The translations under genes were made by a program, and so were the position numbers. The notes beneath the pieces were generated by a model. The model was not told where the DNA came from. It did no database searches and worked only from the letters and a program-made list of their open reading frames with translations. A DNA stretch of 64,000 bases from Agaricus subrufescens (Eukaryota > Basidiomycota > Agaricomycetes > Agaricales > Agaricaceae), in contig CM057060.1 in assembly GCA_029945375.1 (NCBI GenBank), positions 2,604,001-2,668,000 of the forward strand, written 5' to 3'. Positions within the stretch are counted from its first letter, which is position 1. Every line of letters begins with the position of its first letter. Below, piece by piece: positions 23,636 through 33,816 of the stretch.

Positions 23636-23889
23636 TGTAGCAGAGCTGGTAGTACTTATTATACAATATAGTACATGTTCCTTGAGGAGTCCCATGAGAA
23701 ATTGCTGGATAATGGGTGCATTTTTGAGTCCCTGCACAAAACAATATAAGGTCTATGTGCCTAAGTTAACTTAGTATACTATGCTAGAATCATTTGACAT
23801 GAAACTGGCACAGAGATATCCTATATGCTCTACAAACAGTTGCTTTCCTCAGCAGTAATTAGTGTTTGTACCTACTTATGCTGAGGCAT

Positions 23890-26652
23890 TGTTACAGCCC
23901 CAGCCATTTTACATGTGAAAATGTATGTTTAATGCTGCTAGGTGTATGTATTAGGCTCAAGAATGAGTAATCGATCACCCTGTTAGTAAAAAGATTGGTT
24001 GAGGGCATGTGTGAAGACAAGTCGAATTAGGAATCAGTTGAGATTGCATCTGCAATTCCTAACAGGAAAACCATACTGTTAGGGGAAATATAATTGTGTT
24101 TGAGGACTTTAAAATGGAAGTCTCAAGACTGAGCCTAGGGAAACTTTATTGGGAATTATCATTGAGACTGGCTATGGGATGGCTCGAGGACTTAGCAGAG
24201 CACGGTTCCTTTAGCAGACCTTATGCTAGACTTATTCTATAACTACTACCTGCCTAATGGGAAAAGGCTAGGAAGTAGGTGACTCACACATGTCAAGACT
24301 GAATGAACTGAAGCAAGGCCGTTGGAATTATTGGTTGGGGCTCAGGATTGGGCAGCAATAATGATAATCTTGAAGCAACTAAAGGTGAGATAGAAACTTA
24401 GTCTAATTGAGGACATCTTATTGATGGGTTGATCAGTGGGGGATGAGTCTTGAGGGTTCTTAGACTAGGGTCTAGGGTTGGAACCTTGTTAGCCAATGAA
24501 GAGTGAGGGATTAAGCAAGTGTGATGTTTGGTCAGGGAGACTGAATAGTTGAGACTGTTGATTGGTGGAGAAAGATGAGTTGAGGAGACTATACCCATTC
24601 AGCACTGGATATGGACTTGGTCATTTGTTTCATAATTGTTTATTTTGTCTCAGTTTTTTCTTGTGTATTGTATATAGTCGCCAGTCAAGGACGAGGTTCA
24701 AAATCAAATCTTTGCCCAAGTGCTGTGTGAGTGAAATTGAGTTTGGTTAAACTTTGCAGTGTTCTAAGCATTTCTTAAAGTTCTTTCTCAACTTGGAAGG
24801 ACTTGTGTTCTGCTTGAGAGAGTATCTTCACTGGTCTAATAGGATCACAATAGCATTCAGTGCTAGCTCAACTTGTCTTGCAGTCTGTCTCAAAGTGCAA
24901 AGGCAGGTCAAGGCTCTCCAAGTTTGTTGAGGCATCACTAGGGCGGACTTGCTACCCCTCCTAGATAGTTGTCTAACCCATCCTATTGAGGACAGTCATT
25001 GCAAGCCTAGCCCCTTGTCGCTGTTACGGCCCCAGCCGTTTTACGCGTGAAAATTCACGTTTAATGCAGCTAGGTGTACGTATTAAGTTTGAGAATGAAC
25101 AATCGGTCACCCAGTTAGAGATAAGCTCAGTCGAGGACATGTGTGAAGAGAGGTTGACCTAGGGGACGGTCGAGATTGCATCCGCGATTCCTAGCAGGAA
25201 AACCGTACTGCTAGGGGAAATATAATCGCGTTCGAGGACTTAAAATGGAAGTCTCGAGACTGAGTCTAGGGAGACTTTGCTGGAAATTATCATCGAGGTT
25301 GGCTATGGGATGGCTCGAGGACTTAGCGGAACGCGGTTCCTTCAGCGGACCTTATGCTAAACCGAATCTATAACTACTACCTGCCTAATAAGGAAAGGGC
25401 TAGGAAGTAGACGACTTACACATGTCGAGACTGAATTAACCTGAAGCGAGACTGTTGGAGTTGTCGGTCGAGACTCTGGATCAGGCGGTAATAGTGATAA
25501 TCTTGAAGCAACTAAAGGCGAGATAGAAGTGTAGTCTAATCGAGGACACCTTATTGACAGGATTATCAGTGGGGGGTGCGCCTCGGGAGTTTCTAGACTA
25601 GGGTCTAGGGTTAGAAGCTCGTTAGCCAATGAGGAGTGGAAGATTAGGCAAGTGCGATGTTCGGTTGAGGAGACTGAATAGTCGAGACTGTTGATTGGTG
25701 GAGAAAGATGAGTCGAGGAGACTATACCCATTCAGTGCTGGATACGGACTTGGTTATCTGTTTCATATTTGTTTATTTTGTCTCAGTTTTTTATTGTGTA
25801 TCGTATATAGTCGCCAGTCGAGGACGAGGTTCGGGATCGAATCTTTGCCCAAGCACTGTGCGAGTGAAATCGAGTTTGGTTAAACTTTGCAGTGTTCTAA
25901 GCATTTCTCAAGTTCTTTCTTGACTCGGAAGGTCTTGTGTTCTGCTCAAGAGAGTATCTTCACTGGTCTAATAGGATCGCGATAGCATTCGGTGCTAGCT
26001 CGACTTGTCTTGCAGTCTGTCTCGAAGCGCGAAGGCAGGTCAAGGCTCTCCGAGTTTGTTGAGGCATCACTAGGGCGGATTCGCTACCCCTCCTAGATAG
26101 GTGTCTAACCCATTCTATTGAGGACAGTCATTGCGAGCTTAGCCACTCGTTGCGAAGGTTCTAATGAAACGGCATAGGTCTGGAAGAGGTTTCTATTCAG
26201 TCGAGACTTGTTTCACATTTCTATTCTACCCCTATTTTCATTTAATACTTAATCGAGACGCTTACTTTCACTTTCTTTCTGATTTATTCTCCCCACGAAC
26301 CGCACTTGAGACTTGGTGTAATTCAAAGGGTTGCATTCGCATTCGATTTTATATTTTTTTATATTTTATTTTCCATATTCACACCGATCTAGTCTCTTCA
26401 TCGCAAAGGTTCTAATTGAAACAGCACAGGTCTGGAAGAGGTCTCTATTCAGTCAAGACTTGTTTCACATTTCTATTCTATCCCTATTTTCATTTAATAC
26501 TTAATTGAGACTCTCACTTTCACTTTCTTTCTGATTTATTCTCCCCACAAACTGCACTCAAGACTCAGTGTAATTCAAAAGGTTGCATTCACATTCAATT
26601 TTATATTTTTTTATATTTTGTTTTCCACATTTACACTGATCTAGTCTCTTCA
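23890..26652 (+). mobile_element. Solo LTR 1 (old, CpG-depleted), interrupted by solo LTR 2
   Basis: Begins TGTTACAGCCCCAGCC and ends CTAGTCTCTTCA (TG...CA). The 4 bp direct repeat GCAT is directly outside both ends (23886-23889, 26653-26656). The LTR consists of 23890-25021 and 26405-26652; the middle is LTR 2. It aligns along its length to LTR 2 and more loosely to the LTRs of the 15 kb element, but nearly every CG of LTR 2 reads TG or CA here. No internal retroelement sequence is present, so it is a solo LTR. Confidence 0.85.
25022..26400 (+). mobile_element. Solo LTR 2 (younger, CpG intact), inserted in LTR 1
   Basis: Complete LTR of 1379 bp beginning TGTTACGGCCCCAGCC and ending TCTAGTCTCTTCA... 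at CA. The 4 bp repeat TCGC flanks it (25018-25021 and 26401-26404). It shares start, end type and length class with the 1361 bp LTRs of the complete element downstream, so it belongs to the same or a sister Gypsy family. Confidence 0.88.
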
Positions 26653-27534
26653 GCATGTGTGGCATGTAGTGCATGCCTTTGTGTGCATCATTAACTGCTA
26701 TCCAACGCAAAGGTTTTCTTGCAAAATGGTTAAGAATTGGGTGAGTTATTACTAGTTCTTTGTGTTATCATGTGCTGATAAATGGATGTCATCAAATGAA
26801 CTCAGATTACAACCACCTTGTGCTGCAAAAATTTGCATTATACTTATGTACATCAATAGCTACCTACAAGGGCTTCTACTAGCCACAATAATCTTGCAGA
26901 TTGATAGTAAAACTATAAAGATAGTGCACAAAGACATTAGATGTACCAGTTCATGTTGAATAGATAGACAGAGAATGCACAACAATGTTGATGCATTTGT
27001 GATTTCTTTACACTATCTTTATAGTTCTACTATCAATCTGTGAGATTATTGTGGCTAGTAGAAGCCCTTGTAGGTAGCTATCAATGTACATAAGTATAAT
27101 GCAGATTTTTGCAGTGCAAGGTGGTTGTAATCTGAGTTCATTTGATGACATCCATTTATCAGCACATGATAACACAAAGAACTAGTACTAACTCACCCAA
27201 TTCTTAACCATTTTGCAAGAAAACTTTTGCATTGGATAGCGGTTAATGATGCACACAAAGGCGTGCACTACACGCCACACACACCTCAGCATAAGTAGGT
27301 ACAAACACTAATTACTGCTGAGGAAAGTAACTGTTTGTAGAGTATATAGGATATCTCTGTGCCAGTTTCATGTCAAATGATTCTAGTATAGTATACTAAG
27401 TTAACTTAGGCACATAGACCTTATATTGTTTTGTGCAGGGACTCAAAAATGCACCCATTATCCAGCAATTTCTCATGGGACTCCTCAGGGAACATGTACT
27501 ATATTGTATAATAAGTACTACCAGCTCTGCTACA

Positions 27535-27723
27535 TACTGTAACTACACTACTTATATGACTAGTAGATGACCTAATGGGGAAAATGAAGTTGGGCTGAGT
27601 AATGATATCCAAGGTGTCTTACTAACTACTGAATAGAGACTGACAAAGCAAGGGAAATAAGAAGTAACAGCATCTGGTGCATAAGTCATGGGTCAGGTTA
27701 TAAGGCTGATATGGATCATAACA
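27535..27723. other. Spacer with MITE-derived fragment
   Basis: About 27550-27715 matches, inverted and diverged, the inner part of the MITE at 22823-23245. No coding capacity. Confidence 0.4.
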
Positions 27724-28225
27724 GCCCAGGTGCTGTGCAAGTGAAATTGAGTTTGGTTAAACTTCGCAGTGTTCTAAGCATTTCTTAAGTTTTTTCTCAA
27801 CTCAGAAGGTCTTGTGTTCTGCTCAAGAGAGTATCTTCACTGGTCTAATAGGATTGCAATAGCATTTGGTGCTAGCTTGACTTGTCTTGCAGTCTGTCTT
27901 GAAGGCCATCAGCAAAAGGTTTGGCTACTTGAAGCTACTTGAAGCTACTTGAGGGCTACTTGAGAATTTTATCAAGTAGCCCTCAAGTAGCTTCAAGTAG
28001 CTTCAAGTAGCCAAACCTTTTGCTGATGGCCAGTGCAAAGGCAGGTCAAGGCTCTCCAAGTTTGCTGAGGCATCACTAGGGCAGACTTGCTACCCCTCCT
28101 AGATAGTTGTCTAACCCATCCTATTGAGGACAGTCATCACAAGCTTAGCCACTTGTCACAAAGGTTCTAATCAAAACAGCATAGGTCTGAAAGAGGTTCC
28201 TATTCAGTTGAGACTTGTTTCACAT
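27724..28225 (+). repeat. Truncated LTR fragment of the same Gypsy family
   Basis: Matches the 3' two-thirds of LTR 1, from GTGCTGTGCAAGTG to GACTTGTTTCACAT, then breaks off. CpG-depleted like LTR 1. Interrupted by the hairpin element at 27904-28031. Confidence 0.75.
27904..28031. repeat. Perfect 128 bp hairpin (60 bp arms, 8 nt loop)
   Basis: The first 60 bases, starting GGCCATCAGCAAAAGG, are exactly reverse-complemented by the last 60, ending CCTTTTGCTGATGGCC, around the loop GAATTTTA. The arms contain three copies of a GCTACTTGA unit. It sits in the truncated LTR at a point where related LTRs read CTCGAAGTGCGAAGG, with AG on both sides, so it looks like an insertion of a tiny foldback element. 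Confidence 0.9.
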
Positions 28226-28419
28226 CACCAGTCCAGTGTCTATGTATCAACCTCTCAAAGACCAAACAATACTAATGCATGCTTGTTTGAGAAGGAACAC
28301 AGAATTATTCTCAAGTTCTCTCAAACAGTAATAACACAATCAATGGTGGCTACCAAACTAAATGAATAAATGCTTATAATCTCCTACCACAAATAAGAAT
28401 CATCACCCTACTGGGGCTT
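28226..28419. other. Spacer
   Basis: About 190 bp of AT-rich sequence between the LTR fragment and the divergent hypothetical gene; nothing recognised. Confidence 0.3.
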
Positions 28420-29000
28420 TCATAAGGGCTGCAACCCCCCACGGCATAAGGGATTCTCCCGTTTCTGCACAATGGCCCGAACGTCAAGACGAAGAAACTG
28501 TCGCAACTCAATGTAAGAGTCTACGTTAGTGAAATCCGATTGATGAAGTTCCATCAGCCGTCCCAGCACCTCGTCACATAGACGTGCGAAAGAATCTTCG
28601 TCCGTAGTAGTGTCATGGGAGGGTGGCCCAGGTTCATCCCTTTCACCCTCATCGGGTGGAATGTCGGGGGATCCTGGCTCAGGATCAGGTTGACTACTGA
28701 GAGCTGTCATATCAGGTGGCTGGGGAACATCTTCCGGGATGGGTACATGCGCGATTGGTGAGCCATCGATTGCAATAATGGCGGCGGCGCTCAGGATATC
28801 ATAGTCAGTGGCTCTTCGTGATTCCATCAGGCGCTTTGCGCAGCGCAGAAATTGATACCTGAGGCCTACGGAATACAAGAAGTGGTCAGAATATAGTGTT
28901 AATCTTTGGAGGAAATGAATACAATTTCACCTCTGTCCAATTTTGAGACATCATTGTGATCCTTGAGGCCCAGTCAAAAGTGCCCCCATGGGATTTCTTG
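28420..29000 (-). pseudogene. Decayed hypothetical gene, possibly element-borne
   Basis: Two-exon reading: 28420-28865 joined to an upstream exon ending at 28931 (GTGAAA donor, CCGTAG acceptor, phases agree). The product contains KDHNDVSKLDRG / LRYQFLRCAKRLMESRRATD, then an acidic Pro-rich middle (PDPEPGSPDIPPDEGERDEPG) and a helical tail ending NPLCRGGLQPL. Upstream, the same frame is closed by TGA at 28974-28976, inside an otherwise continuous frame. The 5' end is unclear, so 29000 is approximate. The function is unknown to me. It is transcribed away from the transposase gene beginning at 29248, and could be a second gene of that element. It could also be a live short gene with a different start. 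Confidence 0.45.
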
Positions 29001-30161
29001 CTTGATCTGTAATTTTCGAAAACATGGACATTTATCTTATGTCATCTGAAAAAACATAAATCACATTGCCTGTATCTAATTATGATCGTTGTAACTTCTG
29101 ATTATCAGAAATTCCAAGGATTCCATGATGTTCTAAAACTTGATTATCAGAAATTCCAAGAACTCTGTGATGTTCACACGACATGAACAAGGTACAACGT
29201 CGTTTCACTGCTTTCACCCCCACTCCCCGCACTCTCTGCTGTCTAAAATGTCATCCAAAAAGGTCCTTTGTTACTGCAAAAAATGTTTATCACAAGTATA
29301 TGTCCATCCTCGAACCCAAACTCGTCATCTCAAGGCACATGGTTCTGCATTGGATACCCCGGGTACTAGTAGCTTGGTCACTTTGGCCCCAGCACTCGAG
29401 TTCACTAGCCATGAATCTGAGAACCGTGAATATGAGGGGGTAAGCACATTTTTCTAGTGTTCATATTTTTCCTTTCAATAACTGTTACATATACAAGGAC
29501 AACAATTTTTCGGAGAGTGAAGGTAAAACTTTGCAAATAATAATTGATTACATAATTCAAACTTTTATCAGCTATGGAACTCGATTCGCCTCCACACCAA
29601 GATAATCATACAGACTCAGATAGAGATGCTACCATGGATAATGACCCTGATGATCCCACTCTTCCTCATTTTCCTTTTATCCACCACTCTTCACCTTCCC
29701 CCGATGACACTGGGAATCCCGAAAATGAGGTCTCTGATGAAATTCCAAATCTAGGCATGCACATGAACTCCAACTTGGAGTTTGCCACTGGTACTATTCC
29801 CAAACCACCAGAACATAACAATGCTACATTCTCTCCTCTTCAATTTGAGAATGTTAACATTGATCGTATCCTCCAATCGACACCCTCTAATCGCTCCGAG
29901 CATGAAATCAAGTTATCTATCCAGTATAATCAGTTACTCCAGGATGCCTCTCTTGATAACTCTGGCTTAGGTCTTGATGACTTGTGCCATCTGAGGAATC
30001 CACCGACCGAGTTCACTGATTTTGTGGACGACTTGGACTCAAAATTATCCCTTGACCTCTACTTGGCACTACAGACATATCCCGAAGCTGTGTATACCAA
30101 GATTGTCACTATTCTAAATCAAGCTCTCCCATCTACCCTATCACTGTTCTCACTCTATCGT

Positions 30162-31522
30162 TGTTACGGCCCCAGCCGTTTTACGCGTAAAGATACAAGT
30201 AAGAAGGCGTATATGGGGTGTTTCATGATCCCGAGAGTACCAATTGGCGGGACTCTTATGTGTCATAGGTCTCAGAGAGGTTTCACCTAACCAGGAAGGG
30301 ATATTATGATCGAATCAAGGGTTCCATGGTTCTCGAGGGGAAACGTGTACCCGAGAGAGAAATATAGCCATGTTCGAGGCAGAGTTAGGCTGTCTCGAGA
30401 TCATAGTCGTCTTTCTAGGGAAAACTACGCGTGTGTATCGACCAGAGATACGATCGAGGACTTAGCAGTGGCGGTCTCTCGAGCGAAACTTATGTTGGGA
30501 ACATAGGCGGCTACTACTTACCAAAAGGGGAGATGCCTAAGAGTGGCCCCTTGGGAAGAAGGACTTCTCGCGGAGACACACGCCTCATATGAAAGATAGT
30601 ATGAATGAGGGTCGACCAACGTACTATGCGTATCTAGGGTTGTTCTAGAAGGTGAATACTAAGGGGATATTAGGTCCGAGGGTTGTTCGAAATAGTGTCT
30701 AGGGCGCAGGGCTAGTAGAGTCAAGACGCCCAATCGCAGACAGGGATTGACCAACGTGGATCATTCGGCCGAAGTAGGTGCGAGTCCCCGAGTGGAGATT
30801 GGCTGGATAGAGTTCCTCGAAGGCGGCGGCCGACACAGTAAAGATGAATTGGTAATTTATTCTACATATGTGTCTCGGACGAGTTGTACAGTATATAGGG
30901 CCCGTCTAGGGAAAAAGTTCGACACCGAATTTTCTGCCCAAACGCTGTGCGATTAAATCGAGAGTGGTTTTTCCGTCTCAGTGTATTAAGCGTTAATCAG
31001 GTACCTTACCGAGAGAAGTTCTTGTGTTTGATCGCGAGAAGACCTTCCCTGGTCTAATAGAATCGAGATAGTGTCCGCGCTAGCTGGTCCTCTCTTGCAG
31101 TCTGTCTCGAAGTGCGAAGGCAGGTCAAGGGTTTATCCAGTTCGTCGAGGCATCGCTAGGAAGGACTCGCTATCCTTTCTAGACAGTTGTCTGACCCGAT
31201 TGTATTGAGGACAGTCGTCGCGAGTTTAGCTGCTCGTCGCGAAGGTTTTAAACGAAAGATCTCAAGTCTAATCAAGGGTCGAGGGCCGACCACAACCAAG
31301 TTATCAAGTATCACTACAACAATCACCATATCATCAAAGTTTTCTACATTCCTATTCGCGAATCACCTATTTCAGCTTAAATTTGATTTACCTCCCCACG
31401 AACCGCATTCGAGACTCGGTGTAAAACACAAGTCTGGTTGTAATTCGATAATTATATTTCGAGTTATTCCTTTTTATTATTTTATCTATTTTTTTTATAT
31501 CTACACCGACTCCGTCTCATCA
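30162..31522 (+). repeat. 5' LTR of the 15 kb Gypsy element
   Basis: Begins TGTTACGGCCCCAGCCG, ends GACTCCGTCTCATCA. 1361 bp, the same length as the 3' LTR. It differs from the 3' LTR at 30259 (T versus C) and 30484 (C versus T), both in a CG context. Confidence 0.95.
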
Positions 31523-31524
31523 TC

Positions 31525-31541
31525 TGGAGCCCACCGCGAGG
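31525..31541 (+). promoter_or_regulatory. Candidate primer-binding site
   Basis: TGGAGCCCACCGCGAGG begins 2 nt after the 5' LTR, where the minus-strand primer site is expected. TGG at its start matches a tRNA CCA end. The donor tRNA is not identified. Confidence 0.6.
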
Positions 31542-31638
31542 GGAGTTTCAGATTTGAGGTGAATTACGTGTCAAAGTTTTTTATTTGTTTCTCGAAGATT
31601 CCAGTCCGCTTTCGGATTGGAACGTTGGGAAAATCTAG

Positions 31639-33816
31639 AAAGAGAGAAGAGTATTAGTCAAAGAAAAACTGGATCGAAGGAGACTTCAGGGAAGGGGCAC
31701 CACGAACTCGTTAGCCACAAGCCTAATTCCCATTCCGGACGATCCAGATCGTGCGTTGAAGCGAGCAAGAGAACAGAAGAGACAGGAGAAAGGAAAGAGG
31801 CGAGCAGAGAACCGAGAGTCAGAAGCAGAAGTCGAGGAAGTTATAACACTGGAGTCTAGACAGTGGGGACCACCTACCGAAGGGGCAGCAGATGATACCA
31901 AACGGAACCCGTTTCTCACGAGTCAGACAGACAACTCCCTAAGCGGAGGTGATCGGTCGCATTTGGAAGTTCCAGGAGGATTTACGTTTGGAGCGACAAG
32001 TCCGAGTCGAAAGTCAGTGGCGCCGAGAGTGCAAGTACAGATTACAGGGAAGGAAGGAACTTCGAGGTTGGCGGAAGGTCTACAGGATATTGGGAGATCG
32101 CCCAGAGCGCAACAGAGTAGTCAAGGGAGTAGTAGTGGGGGAATTTTGCCGTTGGAATCTATTTCCCGAGGAGCTCCAGCGAGCTTCGCGTCTCATTTCC
32201 CAGCCTCGAATTGGAGCGCAGATATTCTAGAACCAAACCTACCATCGTATCCATCCCTAGGGGAACCGTCCGGAGTAAATCCTGGTAACCCTATTCCATC
32301 AAGTTCCACATACCACCACCACCCAGGCCGCAAGTCTACAATCTTACCACACGCAAGCTCGCGAGCGGCCTCACCAGTTTCAAATAAAGTATCCCCAGCC
32401 GTTGCCAGTTCTTCCAGGATGACGAAGCGAGATATGCCATCACCCATGACCACAGGGGCGCCAAAGTGGGAGGGCGATGTGGACACCTTGCCAGATTTCA
32501 TTTGGCGTCTCGAGCACACTTTTGATGCGGTCGGGATTACCGATGAGGTCGAGAGGATGAGGTGGGCGCTAGCCTATGTTCCACATGAGATTCGCACCGA
32601 GTGGACAGCAATTCCGGAGTCTCAAGGAGACTGGAAAGATTTCAAAAAGAAATTGAATGAAGAATACCCTGAATTGGTCGAGAAGGAGACCGGGTCAGTG
32701 GGCGCAATGAGGAACTTATGCGCGAGGTTCCGTGGCATATCTATGTCAGAGGACTCGAAGCTTATGTCCTTTAGACGGAAGTTTCAAGTCTTGGCAGAAA
32801 AATGTTTGAAGGCCCCAGCTCTCATGTCCAATCGAGAGTTGGTGGAAGCGTTTGTGACTTGTCTAGACCCGTTTTTCAGGGACCACTTAAGTACTAGGTT
32901 ATTGATGAGTGGGTCTACTCGAAACGTGGGGACAAATGTGCAAGCAAGGAGTGAGGACCCATATGATCTAACGGAGGTCATTGCCAAGGCAGTTGAGCTC
33001 GTAAATAGCCGGACTATGGTCAAAGCTCTAGAAGCGACAGCGGAGCGAGTCCCTGCTAGTTCAACGGGGGGAGCAAAGAGAGAAGCTACTCCGGTGAGAA
33101 AGGAGGTCAGTCAGGCGGTTCAAGGGTCGCATGACTACGAATCTTTGTTCCAGGAAATAAATTTATTGAAGGATCTGTTCCTTACGAGTCAGAAAGGGAC
33201 ACAGGGGAGTATAGATTTGCTGCGTGCATCAGTAGCCAATCAGCAGGCTAGGGCAGTCGAGCCATCGCAAGCGAGGACACGACCTCCCTTCCAATCGAAC
33301 TTTACCCCCGAGAATCGGCCTCAAGGCTGTTTCTATTGTGGCGAGGATCATCGATGGGCTACCTGTCCGCACAAAGCGCAAGATGAGAAAGATGGGAAGA
33401 TCAAAACCGAGGGGAATAAAATTCGTTTCACTAACGGAGCGGCGATCCCTCGAGAGAATGGACTTAACATTCGAGAGTGTGTCCGAAAATTCCTACCGGC
33501 GACAGTCACCTCTTGGATTTACAATGGGGTCGAGGAGGAGCCAGATACAGGATATGTGATGTCAGCAGCCCAAGCGGGGCCTTCCATCTTGAAACGGGAA
33601 GAGGGGCCCAGTTTGAAGGACCTCGAGCTCGAGAACCTGAAGGGTCGACTCGCGGGGATGGAGGTACTCTTGCAAAGGTTACCAGACGGAGTAAACGGAT
33701 CAGTTGTAGGTGAGACGGAAGAGGCCAAGGAAGTCGCGGACGACGAGGAAGACCTAGTGCGGCGACTAGCCAGCCTGTTGTCTCAGTCGAGGAAAGAGGA
33801 GAAGTCGGTTTTTTAG
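31639..33816 (+). CDS. gag: Gypsy Gag-like polyprotein, no AUG at the 5' end
   Basis: Open frame from after TAG 31636-31638 to TAG 33814-33816. Capsid-type region in the middle (WEGDVDTLPDFIWRLEHTF, ALAYVPHEIRTEW, DWKDFKKKLNEEYPEL) and a CCHC-type zinc knuckle CFYCGEDHRWATC at about 33331-33369 (spacing C-x2-C-x3-H-x4-C). No ATG precedes the conserved-looking start SLIPIPDDPDRALKRAREQK. An ACG at 31702-31704 in CACCACGA context, or a TTG at 31756, would have to serve, or an original ATG has mutated. The last codons (TCG GTT TTT TAG) overlap the protease frame by about 100 nt. Confidence 0.85.
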   Translation, partial: KERRVLVKEKLDRRRLQGRGTTNSLATSLIPIPDDPDRALKRAREQKRQEKGKRRAENRESEAEVEEVITLESRQWGPPTEGAADDTKRNPFLTSQTDNSLSGGDRSHLEVPGGFTFGATSPSRKSVAPRVQVQITGKEGTSRLAEGLQDIGRSPRAQQSSQGSSSGGILPLESISRGAPASFASHFPASNWSADILEPNLPSYPSLGEPSGVNPGNPIPSSSTYHHHPGRKSTILPHASSRAASPVSNKVSPAVASSSRMTKRDMPSPMTTGAPKWEGDVDTLPDFIWRLEHTFDAVGITDEVERMRWALAYVPHEIRTEWTAIPESQGDWKDFKKKLNEEYPELVEKETGSVGAMRNLCARFRGISMSEDSKLMSFRRKFQVLAEKCLKAPALMSNRELVEAFVTCLDPFFRDHLSTRLLMSGSTRNVGTNVQARSEDPYDLTEVIAKAVELVNSRTMVKALEATAERVPASSTGGAKREATPVRKEVSQAVQGSHDYESLFQEINLLKDLFLTSQKGTQGSIDLLRASVANQQARAVEPSQARTRPPFQSNFTPENRPQGCFYCGEDHRWATCPHKAQDEKDGKIKTEGNKIRFTNGAAIPRENGLNIRECVRKFLPATVTSWIYNGVEEEPDTGYVMSAAQAGPSILKREEGPSLKDLELENLKGRLAGMEVLLQRLPDGVNGSVVGETEEAKEVADDEEDLVRRLASLLSQSRKEEKSVF

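Larger units (their letters stand above)
23636..27534. mobile_element. Foldback inverted-repeat element with TA duplications, split by nested LTRs
   Basis: Starts TGTAGCAGAGCTGG and ends CCAGCTCTGCTACA, with TA directly outside each end (23634-23635 and 27535-27536), like a Tc1/mariner-type target. Arms are long: 23636-23889 plus 26657 to about 26935 on the left pair with about 27000-27534 on the right, around 530 bp per arm, imperfect. The loop is about 26936-26999. Removing the inserted LTR block (23890-26656) restores an element of about 1.13 kb whose arms line up through the insertion point. No coding capacity. It is CpG-depleted, so old. Confidence 0.75.

Noticed and set aside
33809..33815. 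TTTTTTA as the textbook U_UUU_UUA slip site
   Set aside because: Its codon boundaries match the protease frame, not the gag frame, so it is not positioned for a gag-to-protease -1 slip. The usable overlap is GGTTTTT or elsewhere in 33714-33816.
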